From assembly GCA_017416145.1 (NCBI GenBank), contig JAFQDD010000017.1, forward strand, positions 26,986-90,985: a stretch of DNA of 64,000 nt, given 5' to 3'. Below the pieces are notes generated by a model. The model searched no databases. It worked only from the letters and a program-made list of their open reading frames with translations, and was not told where the DNA came from. This document shows positions 7,126 to 16,592 of this stretch, in pieces. Source of the DNA: Spirochaetaceae bacterium. GTDB taxonomy: Bacteria; Spirochaetota; Spirochaetia; Treponematales; Treponemataceae. Positions within the stretch are counted from its first letter, which is position 1. Every line of letters begins with the position of its first letter. Both the position numbers and the translations under genes were made by a program.

Positions 7126-9123
7126 TTGAAAAAAATAAATATTATCTTTTCTCTAGTTTTGATTTTTACACTGTTTTCTTGCAAAGAGGATGCAAAAAAA
7201 TACAATAATTTGTATCAACGAGGAAAACAAGAGGCAAATATTAAACTTCTTCAAAAAGGATATGAAAAAGCAGAGCCTTATTTTAGCAAACTTTGTTTGG
7301 TTGAATTATGCAATTTGTTACCAAAGCAAAAATCTGTAGAACTCGCCGAAAAGGCTTTGAAAAAATATCCAGATTCTCAAGATGTTTTAGAATTATTGGT
7401 TACTTTACTTTATGAGCAAAGAGAATATTTGGAAGTTATCTCTGAAATTGACGAAAATTCCCACATCAAACAAAATAATGAACTCAAGAGATATTATTTT
7501 TCTGCAAAAATAAAAACGTCAAAATCTCAACAAATTAGTTGGGAAAGTGATTTTTGTGTGGATATGAAAAAATGGTTTCAGGATAATCAGTTTTCATCAA
7601 GTCACAATCAATTTTTCAAGGATTTTTCAGAGGATATTGATTTTGGGATTTCGGAAAAAGCTCGTCAATTATACTTTACAAAAAATTACAGCAAAGCAGC
7701 GGCTCTGATAGAAGATGAATATTCCACAAAAGAAGAATTTCTTGATTTTTTGGAAGAATTAACTTATGTGGAACTTACAGAAATTGCGGATAATTTTGTT
7801 TTGGGGGCAAATAATCGAAAAACTTTTTCCAGCTTTTTTGCAAACGGTGGACTTTTATTGTCGAATCCAGACAAGGCTTTTTACAGCATTTTTTCTGCAG
7901 GTCGTATTTTGGAAAAAGAAGTTGGCAGCAATTATGATGTTCTAAAATATTACAATAGAGCAATTTATCTTGCTCCAGAGAGGAATTTTGACAGAGCACT
8001 TTGGTATTTTCTCCGTTGTTCTATGAATTACTCTTTACAAGAAGGTTTTTATGGTTTTTTGGAATATGCCAATGCTTGGAAAGAACCTGAATATTTTGAT
8101 GATATTTTAGATAGGTTTTCGGCTAGTATTTTATCTTCTTATAGTTGGGAATTGTATTATGATTTGTTTTCAGAGATTTATCCCTATTTAAGTGGATATT
8201 CTCAGGGAAAAGTGGATTATATTTTTGCAAGATTGGTGGAAGAAAATCTTATTGAATACGGAAATGGTTCTGAAAGTTTGGCTTTTTCTCACTATGAAAA
8301 GGCATTTTTGAATCCTGAAACTGATGGATATTACAGAATTATGGCTGGAATTAAATTGGAAGAAGATTTGAAATTGTCCCCAGAAAAAAATCATTTTGAC
8401 GATGAAAATCTTTTGCCAGAAGAAGAATATTTGCAATATTTGTTAGAGGATAATATTGAGTCTGTTTACAATTTTTGCATCAACAATCAAGATTCTATCA
8501 GAGAAAATGTAGCTTTTGAGGCTATAAAAACTTTGGAAAATGCTAGTAAATCTTCAAAAAACTTTTATCCAGAGGCTCTTAGAATTGCCACTGCCTATGT
8601 TTCTGATATGAGCAAGGTAGATTATCTTTATCCAAAATATTATTCGTCGGAAGTGAAAAAGGTTTGTAAAGAGTATGATATTCCAGAATATATTTTTTAT
8701 GGTTTGATTCGTACGGAAAGTTATTTTGATAATGATATAGAATCTGTTGCTGGAGCGATTGGATTGTGTCAGCTTATGCCTTCGACGGCTTCTGATGTGG
8801 GGCGAAAATTAAAAGTAAAAGACTATGATTTGCTAAATCCTGAAACAAATGCAAAATTTGGTGGATATTATCTTGCAGAATTGGCAAGTCGTTTAGAGGA
8901 TAATTACATTTTGGCTTTGTGTTCCTATAACGCAGGAATCAATAATGTGAGAAAATGGAGAAAAGCTAATCCAAATCTACCGATAGATATTTTTTTAGAA
9001 ACAATTCCTTTTGAAGAAACTAGAAATTATGGGAAAAAACTAATAAAAGCCTCTTCCATTTACGGATTGCTTTATTATGATGTGTCTCCAAAGGAAGTCG
9101 TTTCTGTGATGGGAGTTTTTTAG
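7126..9123 (+). CDS. Lipoprotein lytic murein transglycosylase (SLT family)
   Basis: A 665-residue lipoprotein that cleaves the MurNAc-GlcNAc bond of peptidoglycan. It begins at TTG 7126 (GTGAGAA upstream) with a lipoprotein signal ending LFSC (Cys19). A long helical, TPR-like superhelix (about 25-500), as in Slt70, precedes the catalytic SLT domain: LIRTESYFD with catalytic Glu531, AGAIGLCQLMP, and the SYNAG motif. Length and order match soluble Slt-type enzymes. It follows the LysM gene by 14 bases, fitting a peptidoglycan-remodelling cluster, and converges with the cyclase gene 3 bases beyond its stop. Confidence 0.92.
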   Translation: MKKINIIFSLVLIFTLFSCKEDAKKYNNLYQRGKQEANIKLLQKGYEKAEPYFSKLCLVELCNLLPKQKSVELAEKALKKYPDSQDVLELLVTLLYEQREYLEVISEIDENSHIKQNNELKRYYFSAKIKTSKSQQISWESDFCVDMKKWFQDNQFSSSHNQFFKDFSEDIDFGISEKARQLYFTKNYSKAAALIEDEYSTKEEFLDFLEELTYVELTEIADNFVLGANNRKTFSSFFANGGLLLSNPDKAFYSIFSAGRILEKEVGSNYDVLKYYNRAIYLAPERNFDRALWYFLRCSMNYSLQEGFYGFLEYANAWKEPEYFDDILDRFSASILSSYSWELYYDLFSEIYPYLSGYSQGKVDYIFARLVEENLIEYGNGSESLAFSHYEKAFLNPETDGYYRIMAGIKLEEDLKLSPEKNHFDDENLLPEEEYLQYLLEDNIESVYNFCINNQDSIRENVAFEAIKTLENASKSSKNFYPEALRIATAYVSDMSKVDYLYPKYYSSEVKKVCKEYDIPEYIFYGLIRTESYFDNDIESVAGAIGLCQLMPSTASDVGRKLKVKDYDLLNPETNAKFGGYYLAELASRLEDNYILALCSYNAGINNVRKWRKANPNLPIDIFLETIPFEETRNYGKKLIKASSIYGLLYYDVSPKEVVSVMGVF

Positions 9124-9126
9124 CTT

Positions 9127-11226
9127 TTATTTTCCAGAAGCAATCCAGATTCCTTCCCAATGTTTTCCTGCTAGTTCAGTACATTTTTTTGCGTAGGCTG
9201 CAGCTGGTCTATCTTTATCTGCAATTGTTTCAAAAATCTTTTGTGCTTCTGAAAATTCTCCTTTATAAAAAAGCTTTCGACCTTTTTCAAAAGTGTTTAG
9301 GATTGTTTCCCTTTTTTGATATTCATCCATAGGAATTGGCTCAAAAACTGTTAAAACAGCTTTTTTCCCTACAACAGAAACTGTGGCAAGTTCTCTCCAT
9401 TTGATTTCTGGAATTTCTTTTTCTGTGGCTTCTTTTAAGTCTTGAGAACACATTGTATATGTACCAAATTCTTTGTTTAAGCCTTCTAATCGCGATGCAA
9501 GATTTACAGAATCTCCAATCATTGTGTAATCAAATCGTTCTTTGGAGCCTAGATTTCCAACAACTGCATCCCCAACATTCAAGCCGATTCGCATATAAAT
9601 TGGTGAACCTAGTCGATAGGTAAAATTTTCTCTAAGTTCTTCAAGTTTCTTTTGGCATTGAAGTGCGGCGGTCAAAGCACATACTTCGTGATTTTGTGTA
9701 TCTGCTGGAGCATTCCAAAAGGCAACAATTGCGTCTCCTTCGTATTTGTCGATTGTTCCACCATTTTCTAAAATGATTTTGCTCATTTCAGAAAGGAAAG
9801 CGTTTAAAAATTCAGTTAATTCTTCAGGTTCCATATTTTCTGAAATTGATGTGAATCCTTGAATATCAGAGAAAAATATACTTAAACGTCGTTTTTCTCC
9901 ACCAAGCTTTAATTTTTCGGGATTTTGAATTAAATTTTCAATTACAGTTGGACTTACGTATTGTTTGAAAGCATTTTTTATAAATCGGCGTTGCTTTCCT
10001 TCCTTTGTGTAACTGAAAACAAAGGCAAAGATAAATGAAGATAAAAAACTTAAAATTGGATTTATCAATGGCATCCAAATGCCGAGGGCAAAAAGAAAAT
10101 ATGAAATTAAGATTACGAAAACTATTGTAAAGGTTGGAATCAGTAAAAGTGATAAAATGGTCTTTTTTGAAGTTGTTTGTTTTTCTGATATGTTGATGGT
10201 AAAAACCCCTAAAAATGATAGAAGAAAAATCCATAACACAGAAAAATACCAAGGTGTTTTGTGAATAAATTGATTGTTTAGCAAATTATCTAGTAAAGTG
10301 ATGTGAACTCCAACTCCTGGATAAACTTGATTGTTGGGAATAGAGCAAATATCGTAAAGGCCCGGGGCGTAGAGGGCGAAAAAGCAATAAGTGTCTGTGA
10401 AATTTTCTGGAGGTAGTAGAGGTTCTTCGCCCCGGGTGAGAGCGTAATAGCTTTTTAGAATGTCCGAGGCTCTGTAGGGAAGGTAATCATCTATAGAAGA
10501 CTGGAATCGCAAATTTAATGTTCCATCGGCTTGGAGGGAACTGATGCTTTTTCCAAGGGTATCAACTATTAGTTTGGAAAAGTCTTTGCCTTGGGAAATG
10601 TGCTTTGCTGGGTTTTGGAAAAGGTCTAGGAATAGGGGAGAAAGTCCCAGTGAGTTAAAATATTCCCCATCAATTGTGAAAAATAGTTTTGCTCGTCGGA
10701 TAATATCATCATTATCCATAGAACTGGTAATCATTCCAAGTTCAGATGCAGATTCTTTAATTTCTGAAATCGGATAAAGAAGTTTTCCCGTGGATTTTTC
10801 TTCAAAAACTGATTGAATGACTTTGCCATTATTTTTACAAGCGGCAGCAAAAATTTCATCATCTTCTTTTCCATAAAGGGATGGTTCTGTAAATAACATA
10901 TCAAAAGCGAGAGCTTTAGGATTTGATAATGTAAAATAATTTACAATATCGGCGTAGGCAGCTCGTGGCCAAGGCCAAGACCAACCCATTTCTTCTTTTC
11001 CCCAATCCAAAGATTCTTGATCTAAGGCGATAAAACATATTTCTTCTGAGGGGCTTGTAAATTTTCCAGCGAATTTCATTCTTGAATCATAGGTTTTTGC
11101 TTCTAAAAATGAAAAACCATTAAAAAAATAGAATAAACAGTAAACAAAAAAAACAATTAGAACTAGAATAAGTGAATGAAAAAACTTTTTTTTCTTTTTT
11201 GATGTATTTTGCATAAATTTTTCCAT
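9127..11226 (-). CDS. CHASE2-domain adenylate/guanylate cyclase
   Basis: A 699-residue membrane sensor that makes a cyclic nucleotide from ATP or GTP. A Lys-rich N-terminus and one TM helix (about 18-36) lead to an extracytoplasmic CHASE2 sensor (about 40-325), three TM helices (about 330-415) and a class III cyclase domain (about 450-640). The metal-binding start SIFFSDIQGFTSISE and the dimer-arm GDAIVAFWNAP segment are visible, as is RIGLNVGDAVVGNLGS. The C-terminal tail may hold a TPR-like hairpin. ATG 11226 is used; ATG 11214 is an alternative with GGAAAAA upstream. No cyclic-nucleotide effector is encoded nearby. ATP versus GTP preference is not decided. Confidence 0.9.
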   Translation of the reverse strand: MEKFMQNTSKKKKKFFHSLILVLIVFFVYCLFYFFNGFSFLEAKTYDSRMKFAGKFTSPSEEICFIALDQESLDWGKEEMGWSWPWPRAAYADIVNYFTLSNPKALAFDMLFTEPSLYGKEDDEIFAAACKNNGKVIQSVFEEKSTGKLLYPISEIKESASELGMITSSMDNDDIIRRAKLFFTIDGEYFNSLGLSPLFLDLFQNPAKHISQGKDFSKLIVDTLGKSISSLQADGTLNLRFQSSIDDYLPYRASDILKSYYALTRGEEPLLPPENFTDTYCFFALYAPGLYDICSIPNNQVYPGVGVHITLLDNLLNNQFIHKTPWYFSVLWIFLLSFLGVFTINISEKQTTSKKTILSLLLIPTFTIVFVILISYFLFALGIWMPLINPILSFLSSFIFAFVFSYTKEGKQRRFIKNAFKQYVSPTVIENLIQNPEKLKLGGEKRRLSIFFSDIQGFTSISENMEPEELTEFLNAFLSEMSKIILENGGTIDKYEGDAIVAFWNAPADTQNHEVCALTAALQCQKKLEELRENFTYRLGSPIYMRIGLNVGDAVVGNLGSKERFDYTMIGDSVNLASRLEGLNKEFGTYTMCSQDLKEATEKEIPEIKWRELATVSVVGKKAVLTVFEPIPMDEYQKRETILNTFEKGRKLFYKGEFSEAQKIFETIADKDRPAAAYAKKCTELAGKHWEGIWIASGK

Positions 11227-11318
11227 AATTTTGTTTTTTGGTTTCGATATCTTTTGTTATTTTAACACAAGATTTGAGAAAATACTTCATTAAAATATAC
11301 AATCAATCTGAAAATACG

Positions 11319-11347
11319 TTTACCAAACCTCTATTTTTTGCAATAAT
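11319..11347 (+). promoter_or_regulatory. Promoter of the ABC ATPase gene, 6 bases from the ATG
   Basis: TTTACC (11319-11324), 17 bases, AATAAT (11342-11347), six bases, ATG 11354. No ribosome-binding site is visible, so the mRNA is predicted to be leaderless. Confidence 0.5.
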
Positions 11348-11353
11348 GAGAAT

Positions 11354-12199
11354 ATGAGTTTTTTATCAATAAATAATATTAGTTATACATATCCACCAAT
11401 CAACGGGGAATTTGAAACAGACGAAAATGGAAATCCAATTATTCCAAAACCGATTTTTGACTTTTTTACAGCAGAACTTCCTGGTTCTTTTACAAGTTTA
11501 ATAGGACCAAACGGAAGCGGAAAATCAACTTTTATGCTTTTGGCTGCGGGGCGAATAAAACCACAACAGGGAAATGTTACTCTTTTCGATTTGGATATTG
11601 CAAACATTTCAGAAGAAAAGCGAAATGAAGCTGCATCTTTTATTTATCAAAATATGGAATTTGAACAAGATGATCCTGTGGAAGATTTGCTTAAGCAAGT
11701 TTACGAAAACGGATATCATTCTGAAGAAAGAAAGGCAACTGCTGATTTTTACAATGAAGTGATAAAGGTTTTTGAGCTTGAAAATGTGCTAAATCACAAA
11801 TTAACTGGCATTTCCAAAGGGGAAATTCAGCGGGTTTTACTGGCTTTTTCTATTTTGTACGGTTCAAAATCAATTTTTATGGATGAACCAATGTTTGCCA
11901 TGGAAGATCGCCAAAAACACAGTGCCATGGCTTTTATCAAAAAGTACAGCAAAGAAAACAATGTGCCAGTTTTTATTGCAATGCACGAACTTGATTTGTC
12001 AAAAAAATATGCTGACAACGTGCTACTTTTCTATCCTGATAGAAGAATGGACTATGGAACTCCAGAAGAAGTTCTAACAAAAGAAGCTTTGGAAGAGGCT
12101 TACGGAGTGCCTGCTGCAATGCTTAGAGATACTGAAAACTTAAACAGAAATGCACTAAAAGAAGCATCGGAAACATTAAATGATTTATCAAAAAATTAA
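11354..12199 (+). CDS. ABC transporter ATP-binding protein, orphan
   Basis: A 281-residue nucleotide-binding domain. Walker A is GPNGSGKST, Walker B is SIFMDEP, and the H-loop is in AMHELD. The signature motif is unusual: ISKGE where LSGGQ is expected (LTGISKGEIQRVLLAF). The C-terminal half (DYGTPEEVLTKEALEEAYGV) resembles FecE/BtuD-type importer ATPases for siderophores or cobalamin. No permease or binding protein is adjacent, so the substrate and partner are unknown. The next gene overlaps its last 20 bases, showing tight coupling to the esterase gene. Confidence 0.85.
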   Translation: MSFLSINNISYTYPPINGEFETDENGNPIIPKPIFDFFTAELPGSFTSLIGPNGSGKSTFMLLAAGRIKPQQGNVTLFDLDIANISEEKRNEAASFIYQNMEFEQDDPVEDLLKQVYENGYHSEERKATADFYNEVIKVFELENVLNHKLTGISKGEIQRVLLAFSILYGSKSIFMDEPMFAMEDRQKHSAMAFIKKYSKENNVPVFIAMHELDLSKKYADNVLLFYPDRRMDYGTPEEVLTKEALEEAYGVPAAMLRDTENLNRNALKEASETLNDLSKN

Positions 12200-13094
12200 T
12201 CTAAAAGTTAATTATCTAAAAAAAGGTATCTCAAATGGTGGATTTCAGCCAACTTTAACAACTTATGTGCTTGAAAATCACGAATCTGTGGACATAAACC
12301 GGAAACGTCCTTTTGTGTTGATTTGTCCAGGAGGTGGATACGGGCATCATTCTGTGAGGGAAGCAGAACCAATTGCTTTGGCTATGAATAATGCTGGATA
12401 TCACGCTGGAGTTTTGCACTACAGCCTTGCTCCAATGGATTTTCCATCAGCTTTCTTTGATGGAATCGAAGCTCTAAAATTGATTCGTGAAAATACTGAT
12501 ATTTGGAACATTGATGAAAATCAAGTTGTTGTTATGGGATTTTCGGCTGGTGGTCATTTAGCGGCTTCTTTGGGCTGTTGGTATAAATCAAAAATTGTTG
12601 AAAAAGTTTTAGGATACAAGGCCGAAGATGTAAGACCAAATGCCCTTTGTTTGTGTTACCCAGTAATATTAAGTGGACAATTTGCCCACGAAGGTTCTGT
12701 AAAAAATCTAATTGGCAATGCTTTGGAAAAACCTAATGTGAAATCTCTCATAAAATCTTCTTTCGATTTTGGTGATTCTAAAAGTGATGACATAAGCATA
12801 GATGATTTAAAAAATCTTGTTTCGCTTGATACGCAAGTGGACAAAAATTTTCCACCGACTTTTATTTGGCACACTTTTGAAGATTCTACAGTTCCCATGG
12901 AAAATTCTCTTACTTTTGCAAAGGTGCTTCGGGAAAAATCCGTTCCCTTTGAAATGCACATTTTTTCCAAAGGTGAACACGGTTTGGCTTTGGGAACTAA
13001 GGAAACATCTCTTCCCGACGGCAAGTATTTTCAAAGCGAATGTTCTTGTTGGGTTGAATTATTTGAAAAATGGTTAAGCGGAATAAGGCTTTAA
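12180..13094 (+). CDS. Alpha/beta-hydrolase, acetyl-xylan-esterase-like (BD-FAE family)
   Basis: A 304-residue esterase of the alpha/beta-hydrolase fold without a signal peptide. The oxyanion-hole motif CPGGGYGHHS, nucleophile elbow GFSAGGH, Asp in HTFEDSTVP and His in GEHGLALG form a complete triad. Such enzymes deacetylate xylo-oligosaccharides or hydrolyse other small esters in the cytoplasm. Its start overlaps the end of the ABC ATPase gene by 20 bases. Substrate is inferred only from family resemblance. Confidence 0.82.
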   Translation: MIYQKINLKVNYLKKGISNGGFQPTLTTYVLENHESVDINRKRPFVLICPGGGYGHHSVREAEPIALAMNNAGYHAGVLHYSLAPMDFPSAFFDGIEALKLIRENTDIWNIDENQVVVMGFSAGGHLAASLGCWYKSKIVEKVLGYKAEDVRPNALCLCYPVILSGQFAHEGSVKNLIGNALEKPNVKSLIKSSFDFGDSKSDDISIDDLKNLVSLDTQVDKNFPPTFIWHTFEDSTVPMENSLTFAKVLREKSVPFEMHIFSKGEHGLALGTKETSLPDGKYFQSECSCWVELFEKWLSGIRL

Positions 13095-13125
13095 CTTTTT
13101 AATAACATTTTTTTTGGAGGAAAAA

Positions 13126-14694
13126 ATGAAAAAAATTGGAACAATTGCAGCTATTTTGTTAGCAGTTCTAATGATTTTTGGTTGTGCATCAACAATGAAA
13201 CCTGTTGATAGAGAAGCTGGTGTTGAATATAAATTAACTATTCTTCACACAAACGACCATCACGGTGCTACTCTTTCTAAAGATGGAAATTACGGTCTTG
13301 CAGAAAGAGCTACTTTTATCAAATCTGTTCGTGCAGCAAATGAAAATGTGCTTTTGTTAGACGCTGGAGACATTAACACAGGTTCAGCTCTTTCAAATAT
13401 GTACGCAGCAGAACCAGATATTTTAGCTTATAATGCTATGGGTTATGAGGCTATCACTTTTGGAAACCACGAATTTGATGGTTCTCTAGAAAAACTTCAA
13501 AAGCAAATGGAGATTTCAAATTGTCCTTTCCTAGCAGCAAATATCACAGATTCAAAAGGTAATTTTCTTGGTGAACCTTATATTATCAAAGATTATCCTG
13601 GATTTAGAGTTGGTGTTCTAGGTTTAACAACTTTGAGAACTTTGACAATTGCAAGTCCAGATAAGGATTTGGTTTTTGCTGATGAAATTGAAACTGCAAC
13701 TGAATATGTAAAACTTCTAAAAGAAAAAATGAATTGTGATATTATCATTGTTCTAGGTCACTTAGGTGATGTTTTAGAAGAATCAACTCAAAACACATCT
13801 GTAAAACTTGCAGAAAATGTTGATGGAATTGATATCATTGTTGACGGTCACGCTCACACAAAAATGGAAAAACCTCTTGAAGTAAATGGAACATACATTG
13901 TTTCTGCAAATGAATGGGGAAAAGTTGTAGGAAAGGGAACATTAACAGTTGTTGATGGTGCTTTAGTTGGTTTTGATTGGGTTGCTGAAGAAATCACAAC
14001 AGCAAAATATCCAGCTGATGCAGAAATTGCTTCAATTATTGCTCCATTTGCAGAAGGTGCTGAAGCTGCTCTAAAAGAAGTTGTTATCAAAACTACTGAA
14101 GAATTTGTATTTGGTAACAAATTAAGTCGTAAAATTGAACTTCCACTTGGAAACTTCGTTGCAGATGCACAAGTTGCTTATCTTGCAGCTCACGGTGTAG
14201 ATGTTGATTTTGGATTTACAAACGGTGGAAATATTCGTGCAGCACTTCCAAAAGGTGATGTAACTCGTGAAAACATTTTAACAGTTCTTCCTTTTGAAAA
14301 TTATGTTTATGTTGTAACTTTGAAAGGTTCTGATGTAGTTGAATTGTTCAATTTCATTGGATCAATCAATCAAGGTGCTGGAGGATTTGCTCAAGTTTCA
14401 AAAGAAGTAAGTTACACAATCACTTATGATGAAAATGGTATGAACGGTGTAATTTCAAATGTATTGGTAAATGGAAAAGCTATTGATGAAAATGCAACTT
14501 ACAAAATTGCTGTAAATGATTATCTAGCTGGTGGTGGAGACGGATACGTTGCTCTTACAAAATCTCTAGATACATTTAACACATCAATGCTTATGAGTGA
14601 TGTTGTAATTGAATACGCTCAAAGTTTTGGAGAACCAATTTCTCCAAAAACAGAGGGAAGAATCACAATTGTTGGCGGAATTGATATTAACTGA
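13126..14694 (+). CDS. 5'-nucleotidase / 2',3'-cyclic phosphodiesterase lipoprotein (UshA-like)
   Basis: A 522-residue exported lipoprotein (lipobox ending IFGC) that removes phosphate from extracellular nucleotides. The N-terminal dinuclear metallophosphatase domain shows LHTNDHHGA, DAGDINTG, GNHEFDG and GHAHT metal-ligand motifs. The C-terminal nucleotide-binding domain has FTNGGNIRAALPKG and the AGGGDGY loop. The ATG at 13126 follows GGAGGAAAAA; a TTG 12 bases earlier lies in that site and is rejected. A terminator follows at 14724. It probably feeds nucleoside salvage. Confidence 0.92.
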   Translation: MKKIGTIAAILLAVLMIFGCASTMKPVDREAGVEYKLTILHTNDHHGATLSKDGNYGLAERATFIKSVRAANENVLLLDAGDINTGSALSNMYAAEPDILAYNAMGYEAITFGNHEFDGSLEKLQKQMEISNCPFLAANITDSKGNFLGEPYIIKDYPGFRVGVLGLTTLRTLTIASPDKDLVFADEIETATEYVKLLKEKMNCDIIIVLGHLGDVLEESTQNTSVKLAENVDGIDIIVDGHAHTKMEKPLEVNGTYIVSANEWGKVVGKGTLTVVDGALVGFDWVAEEITTAKYPADAEIASIIAPFAEGAEAALKEVVIKTTEEFVFGNKLSRKIELPLGNFVADAQVAYLAAHGVDVDFGFTNGGNIRAALPKGDVTRENILTVLPFENYVYVVTLKGSDVVELFNFIGSINQGAGGFAQVSKEVSYTITYDENGMNGVISNVLVNGKAIDENATYKIAVNDYLAGGGDGYVALTKSLDTFNTSMLMSDVVIEYAQSFGEPISPKTEGRITIVGGIDIN

Positions 14695-14723
14695 TTTTTG
14701 CTGATAATCTAGATTTTTTTGAT

Positions 14724-14760
14724 AAAGGCTATTTCCTGATTTTGGGAAACAGCCTTTTTT
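14724..14760 (+). terminator. Terminator after the 5'-nucleotidase gene
   Basis: A stem AAGGCT-A-TTTCC / GGGAAA-C-AGCCTT is followed by a run of T. Confidence 0.8.
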
Positions 14761-14873
14761 ATGTGATTTTTGACGATTACTAAGAAAATGTATAGTATTT
14801 TTAAGGTAATTTTGTAAAAAATTAGTTTGAAATAAAACTTTTTTACTTTGACATCTTTTATATTTTTGTTATT

Positions 14874-14884
14874 TATGATATATT
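14874..14884 (+). promoter_or_regulatory. Extended -10 promoter of the ECF S-component gene
   Basis: TGA-TATATT (extended -10, hexamer 14879-14884) ends exactly six bases before ATG 14891. A perfect TTGACA lies at 14848-14853 but is 25 bases away, so it may serve a second start using TATGAT. There is no Shine-Dalgarno sequence. Confidence 0.45.
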
Positions 14885-14890
14885 CTCCTT

Positions 14891-15502
14891 ATGGAAAATA
14901 CTAATTTTTATTCTAAACAAAAAAGAAATCGTATGTTAGCTGGAACAGCAGCACTTAGTGCTTTAACTGTTATTTTTTCATTTACTCGCCTTGGGATGAT
15001 TCCTTGGTTTTCTGGTGCATCAATTACAATTTGTCACATTCCTGCAATTTTGGCAGCAATTTTATTTGGTTTACCTTCTGGCTTAATTGTTGGTGGTGTT
15101 TTTGGTGTGTCATCTTTGATTTTGGCTGCAACTCAGGGAACAGGATTGGATGTATTCTTTGTAAATCCTTTGGTGTCAGTTTTGCCAAGATTAACACTTC
15201 CTGTTGTAGTTTATCTATTAAACAGTTTGTTTTTGAAAATTTCTGAAAAAAATGCAAAATTCCCATATCTTGTTGGTGTTGGAATTACAGCATTTTTGGG
15301 AACAATGTTTCACTCTTTCTTTGTTCTATCAATGTTAGCAATTCTAGCTGAAGAAGTAACTTTCCCAATGGTTTTGGCTGTACTAGTTGGAAACTCACTT
15401 TTAGAAGCCGCTGCATCTGTAATTGTTTGTGTTGCTGTGATGGCAGTTAAACTTGGAGCAAAAAAAGCTCAAAAGTCAAAATTGGAAGAAACAGAAAACT
15501 AA
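14891..15502 (+). CDS. ECF transporter substrate-binding (S) component
   Basis: A 203-residue integral membrane protein with about six hydrophobic helices, matching the S-component fold that captures a vitamin and docks onto an energy-coupling module. The N-terminal helix carries the AxxA-like stretch AGTAALSAL that usually contacts EcfT. No ATPase or T-component is adjacent, so it is a group II type that would use a shared module. The ligand cannot be read from sequence; folate-type or queuosine-precursor-type relatives are possible. The strong terminator downstream makes it monocistronic. Confidence 0.75.
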   Translation: MENTNFYSKQKRNRMLAGTAALSALTVIFSFTRLGMIPWFSGASITICHIPAILAAILFGLPSGLIVGGVFGVSSLILAATQGTGLDVFFVNPLVSVLPRLTLPVVVYLLNSLFLKISEKNAKFPYLVGVGITAFLGTMFHSFFVLSMLAILAEEVTFPMVLAVLVGNSLLEAAASVIVCVAVMAVKLGAKKAQKSKLEETEN

Positions 15503-15529
15503 TTCTGTTTTTTTAATCAGAAACAAATA

Positions 15530-15571
15530 AAAAGCTGTTTTCAAAATTGTCCTTTGAAAACAGCTTTTTTG
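15530..15571. terminator. Bidirectional terminator between converging genes
   Basis: A 16-bp stem AAAAGCTGTTTTCAAA with a 7-base loop has A-runs and T-runs on both sides and serves the ECF gene (+) and the superoxide reductase gene (-). Confidence 0.88.
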
Positions 15572-15599
15572 TTTTAAATGGTTAGGCGATAGTTAAAAA

Positions 15600-15980
15600 T
15601 TAACTTTCACTTTTCCACAAACTATGCAAATTACAATATTCGTACACGGCTTCGATTTCGTCATCATCAAATATCATAAACTTTGCTTCTGGCTTATCAT
15701 TCGGTGTTAGCATTTTTCGTTGGTTGCCTTGTTTTGTTTGTAGACAAATCCATTGAATGTAATGTTCTTTTGTCATTGGGTGTTCAACAGAGCCAACTTT
15801 CACTTCAACAATATTTCCTTTTCGTGTAACAACTGGAACGTGTTTTTCGGCAGCTCCGTCTGTTGTACCTGGAATAAGTTGAGTCATTTCTTGTCCACAG
15901 CAAATTGTTGGAATGGAAGTCTCTTTCACCATTGCAACAATTTTTCCACAGATTGCACATCGATAGAATTTTACAGTCAT
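15600..15980 (-). CDS. dfx: Desulfoferrodoxin, class II superoxide reductase
   Basis: A 126-residue cytoplasmic enzyme that reduces superoxide to hydrogen peroxide without producing oxygen, typical of anaerobes. The N-terminal rubredoxin-like centre I is complete (Cys8, Cys11, Cys27, Cys28). The active iron centre II has His47, His67, His73, His119 and Cys116, with the conserved Glu45-Lys46 pair. It therefore differs from one-iron neelaredoxins, which lack the N-terminal cysteines. GGAGAAAAT precedes the ATG. It stands alone as a transcription unit. Confidence 0.95.
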   Translation of the reverse strand: MTVKFYRCAICGKIVAMVKETSIPTICCGQEMTQLIPGTTDGAAEKHVPVVTRKGNIVEVKVGSVEHPMTKEHYIQWICLQTKQGNQRKMLTPNDKPEAKFMIFDDDEIEAVYEYCNLHSLWKSES

Positions 15981-16097
15981 ATTTTCTCCATTATCATTTT
16001 AAAATTTTGTTGTAAATCAACTATCATTTAATTTACTAAAAATTTTCGTATTTGTAAATTTTAATATTTAGAAAGTACACATTTCTTTGAATTTACG

Positions 16098-16106
16098 TGT
16101 TATAAT
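16098..16106 (+). promoter_or_regulatory. Extended -10 promoter, 6 bases from the ATG
   Basis: TGT-TATAAT (hexamer 16101-16106) followed by six bases and ATG 16113. No clear -35 and no Shine-Dalgarno sequence. Confidence 0.55.
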
Positions 16107-16112
16107 CTTTAT

Positions 16113-16592
16113 ATGAAAAAGATTTTTGCTATTTTAATTTTGATATTTTGTATTTTTGGACTTTTTGCAAAATCTGAGCCAAAGATGTATGTTTCTGTGG
16201 AAGAAGCAATATTGAAAGAAAAACCTTCATTTTTCAGTAAAAGTGCAAATTCAGTTTTTTATGGTGAAGAAGTTATTGTTTTGGATACAAAGGGAAGTTG
16301 GAAAAAGGTTCAATTAACAGGTAATTCTTCGGTTTTTGGTTGGATAAGTGAATCATCTTTGACAAAGAAAAAAATCCTAGTCTCTGAAAGCAAAGTAACT
16401 GCTTCGGCGGATGAAATTGCTCTTGCTGGAAAGGGGTTTAATGCGGAAATCGAAGCCGAATACAAAAAGCAAGGTACAACAAATTATGATGCTGTAGACA
16501 AATTGGAAGAAAAATCAGTTTCTTTTGAAAATTCACTTGATTTTATGCTTGATGGGAAATTGGAAAATCAAGCAGTGGACGGTGAAGAATGA
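16113..16592 (+). CDS. Exported SH3-domain protein
   Basis: A 159-residue protein with a Sec signal peptide (about 1-20, ending GLFAKS) and a bacterial SH3-type domain (about 25-90; KPSFFSKSANSVFYGEEVIV, then GSWKKVQL and FGWISESSL). Such domains usually bind cell-wall or protein ligands outside the membrane. The remainder is charged and helical without a recognised domain. Its stop overlaps the M48 peptidase start (ATGA), so the two are translationally coupled and may act together in the envelope. Confidence 0.75.
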   Translation: MKKIFAILILIFCIFGLFAKSEPKMYVSVEEAILKEKPSFFSKSANSVFYGEEVIVLDTKGSWKKVQLTGNSSVFGWISESSLTKKKILVSESKVTASADEIALAGKGFNAEIEAEYKKQGTTNYDAVDKLEEKSVSFENSLDFMLDGKLENQAVDGEE

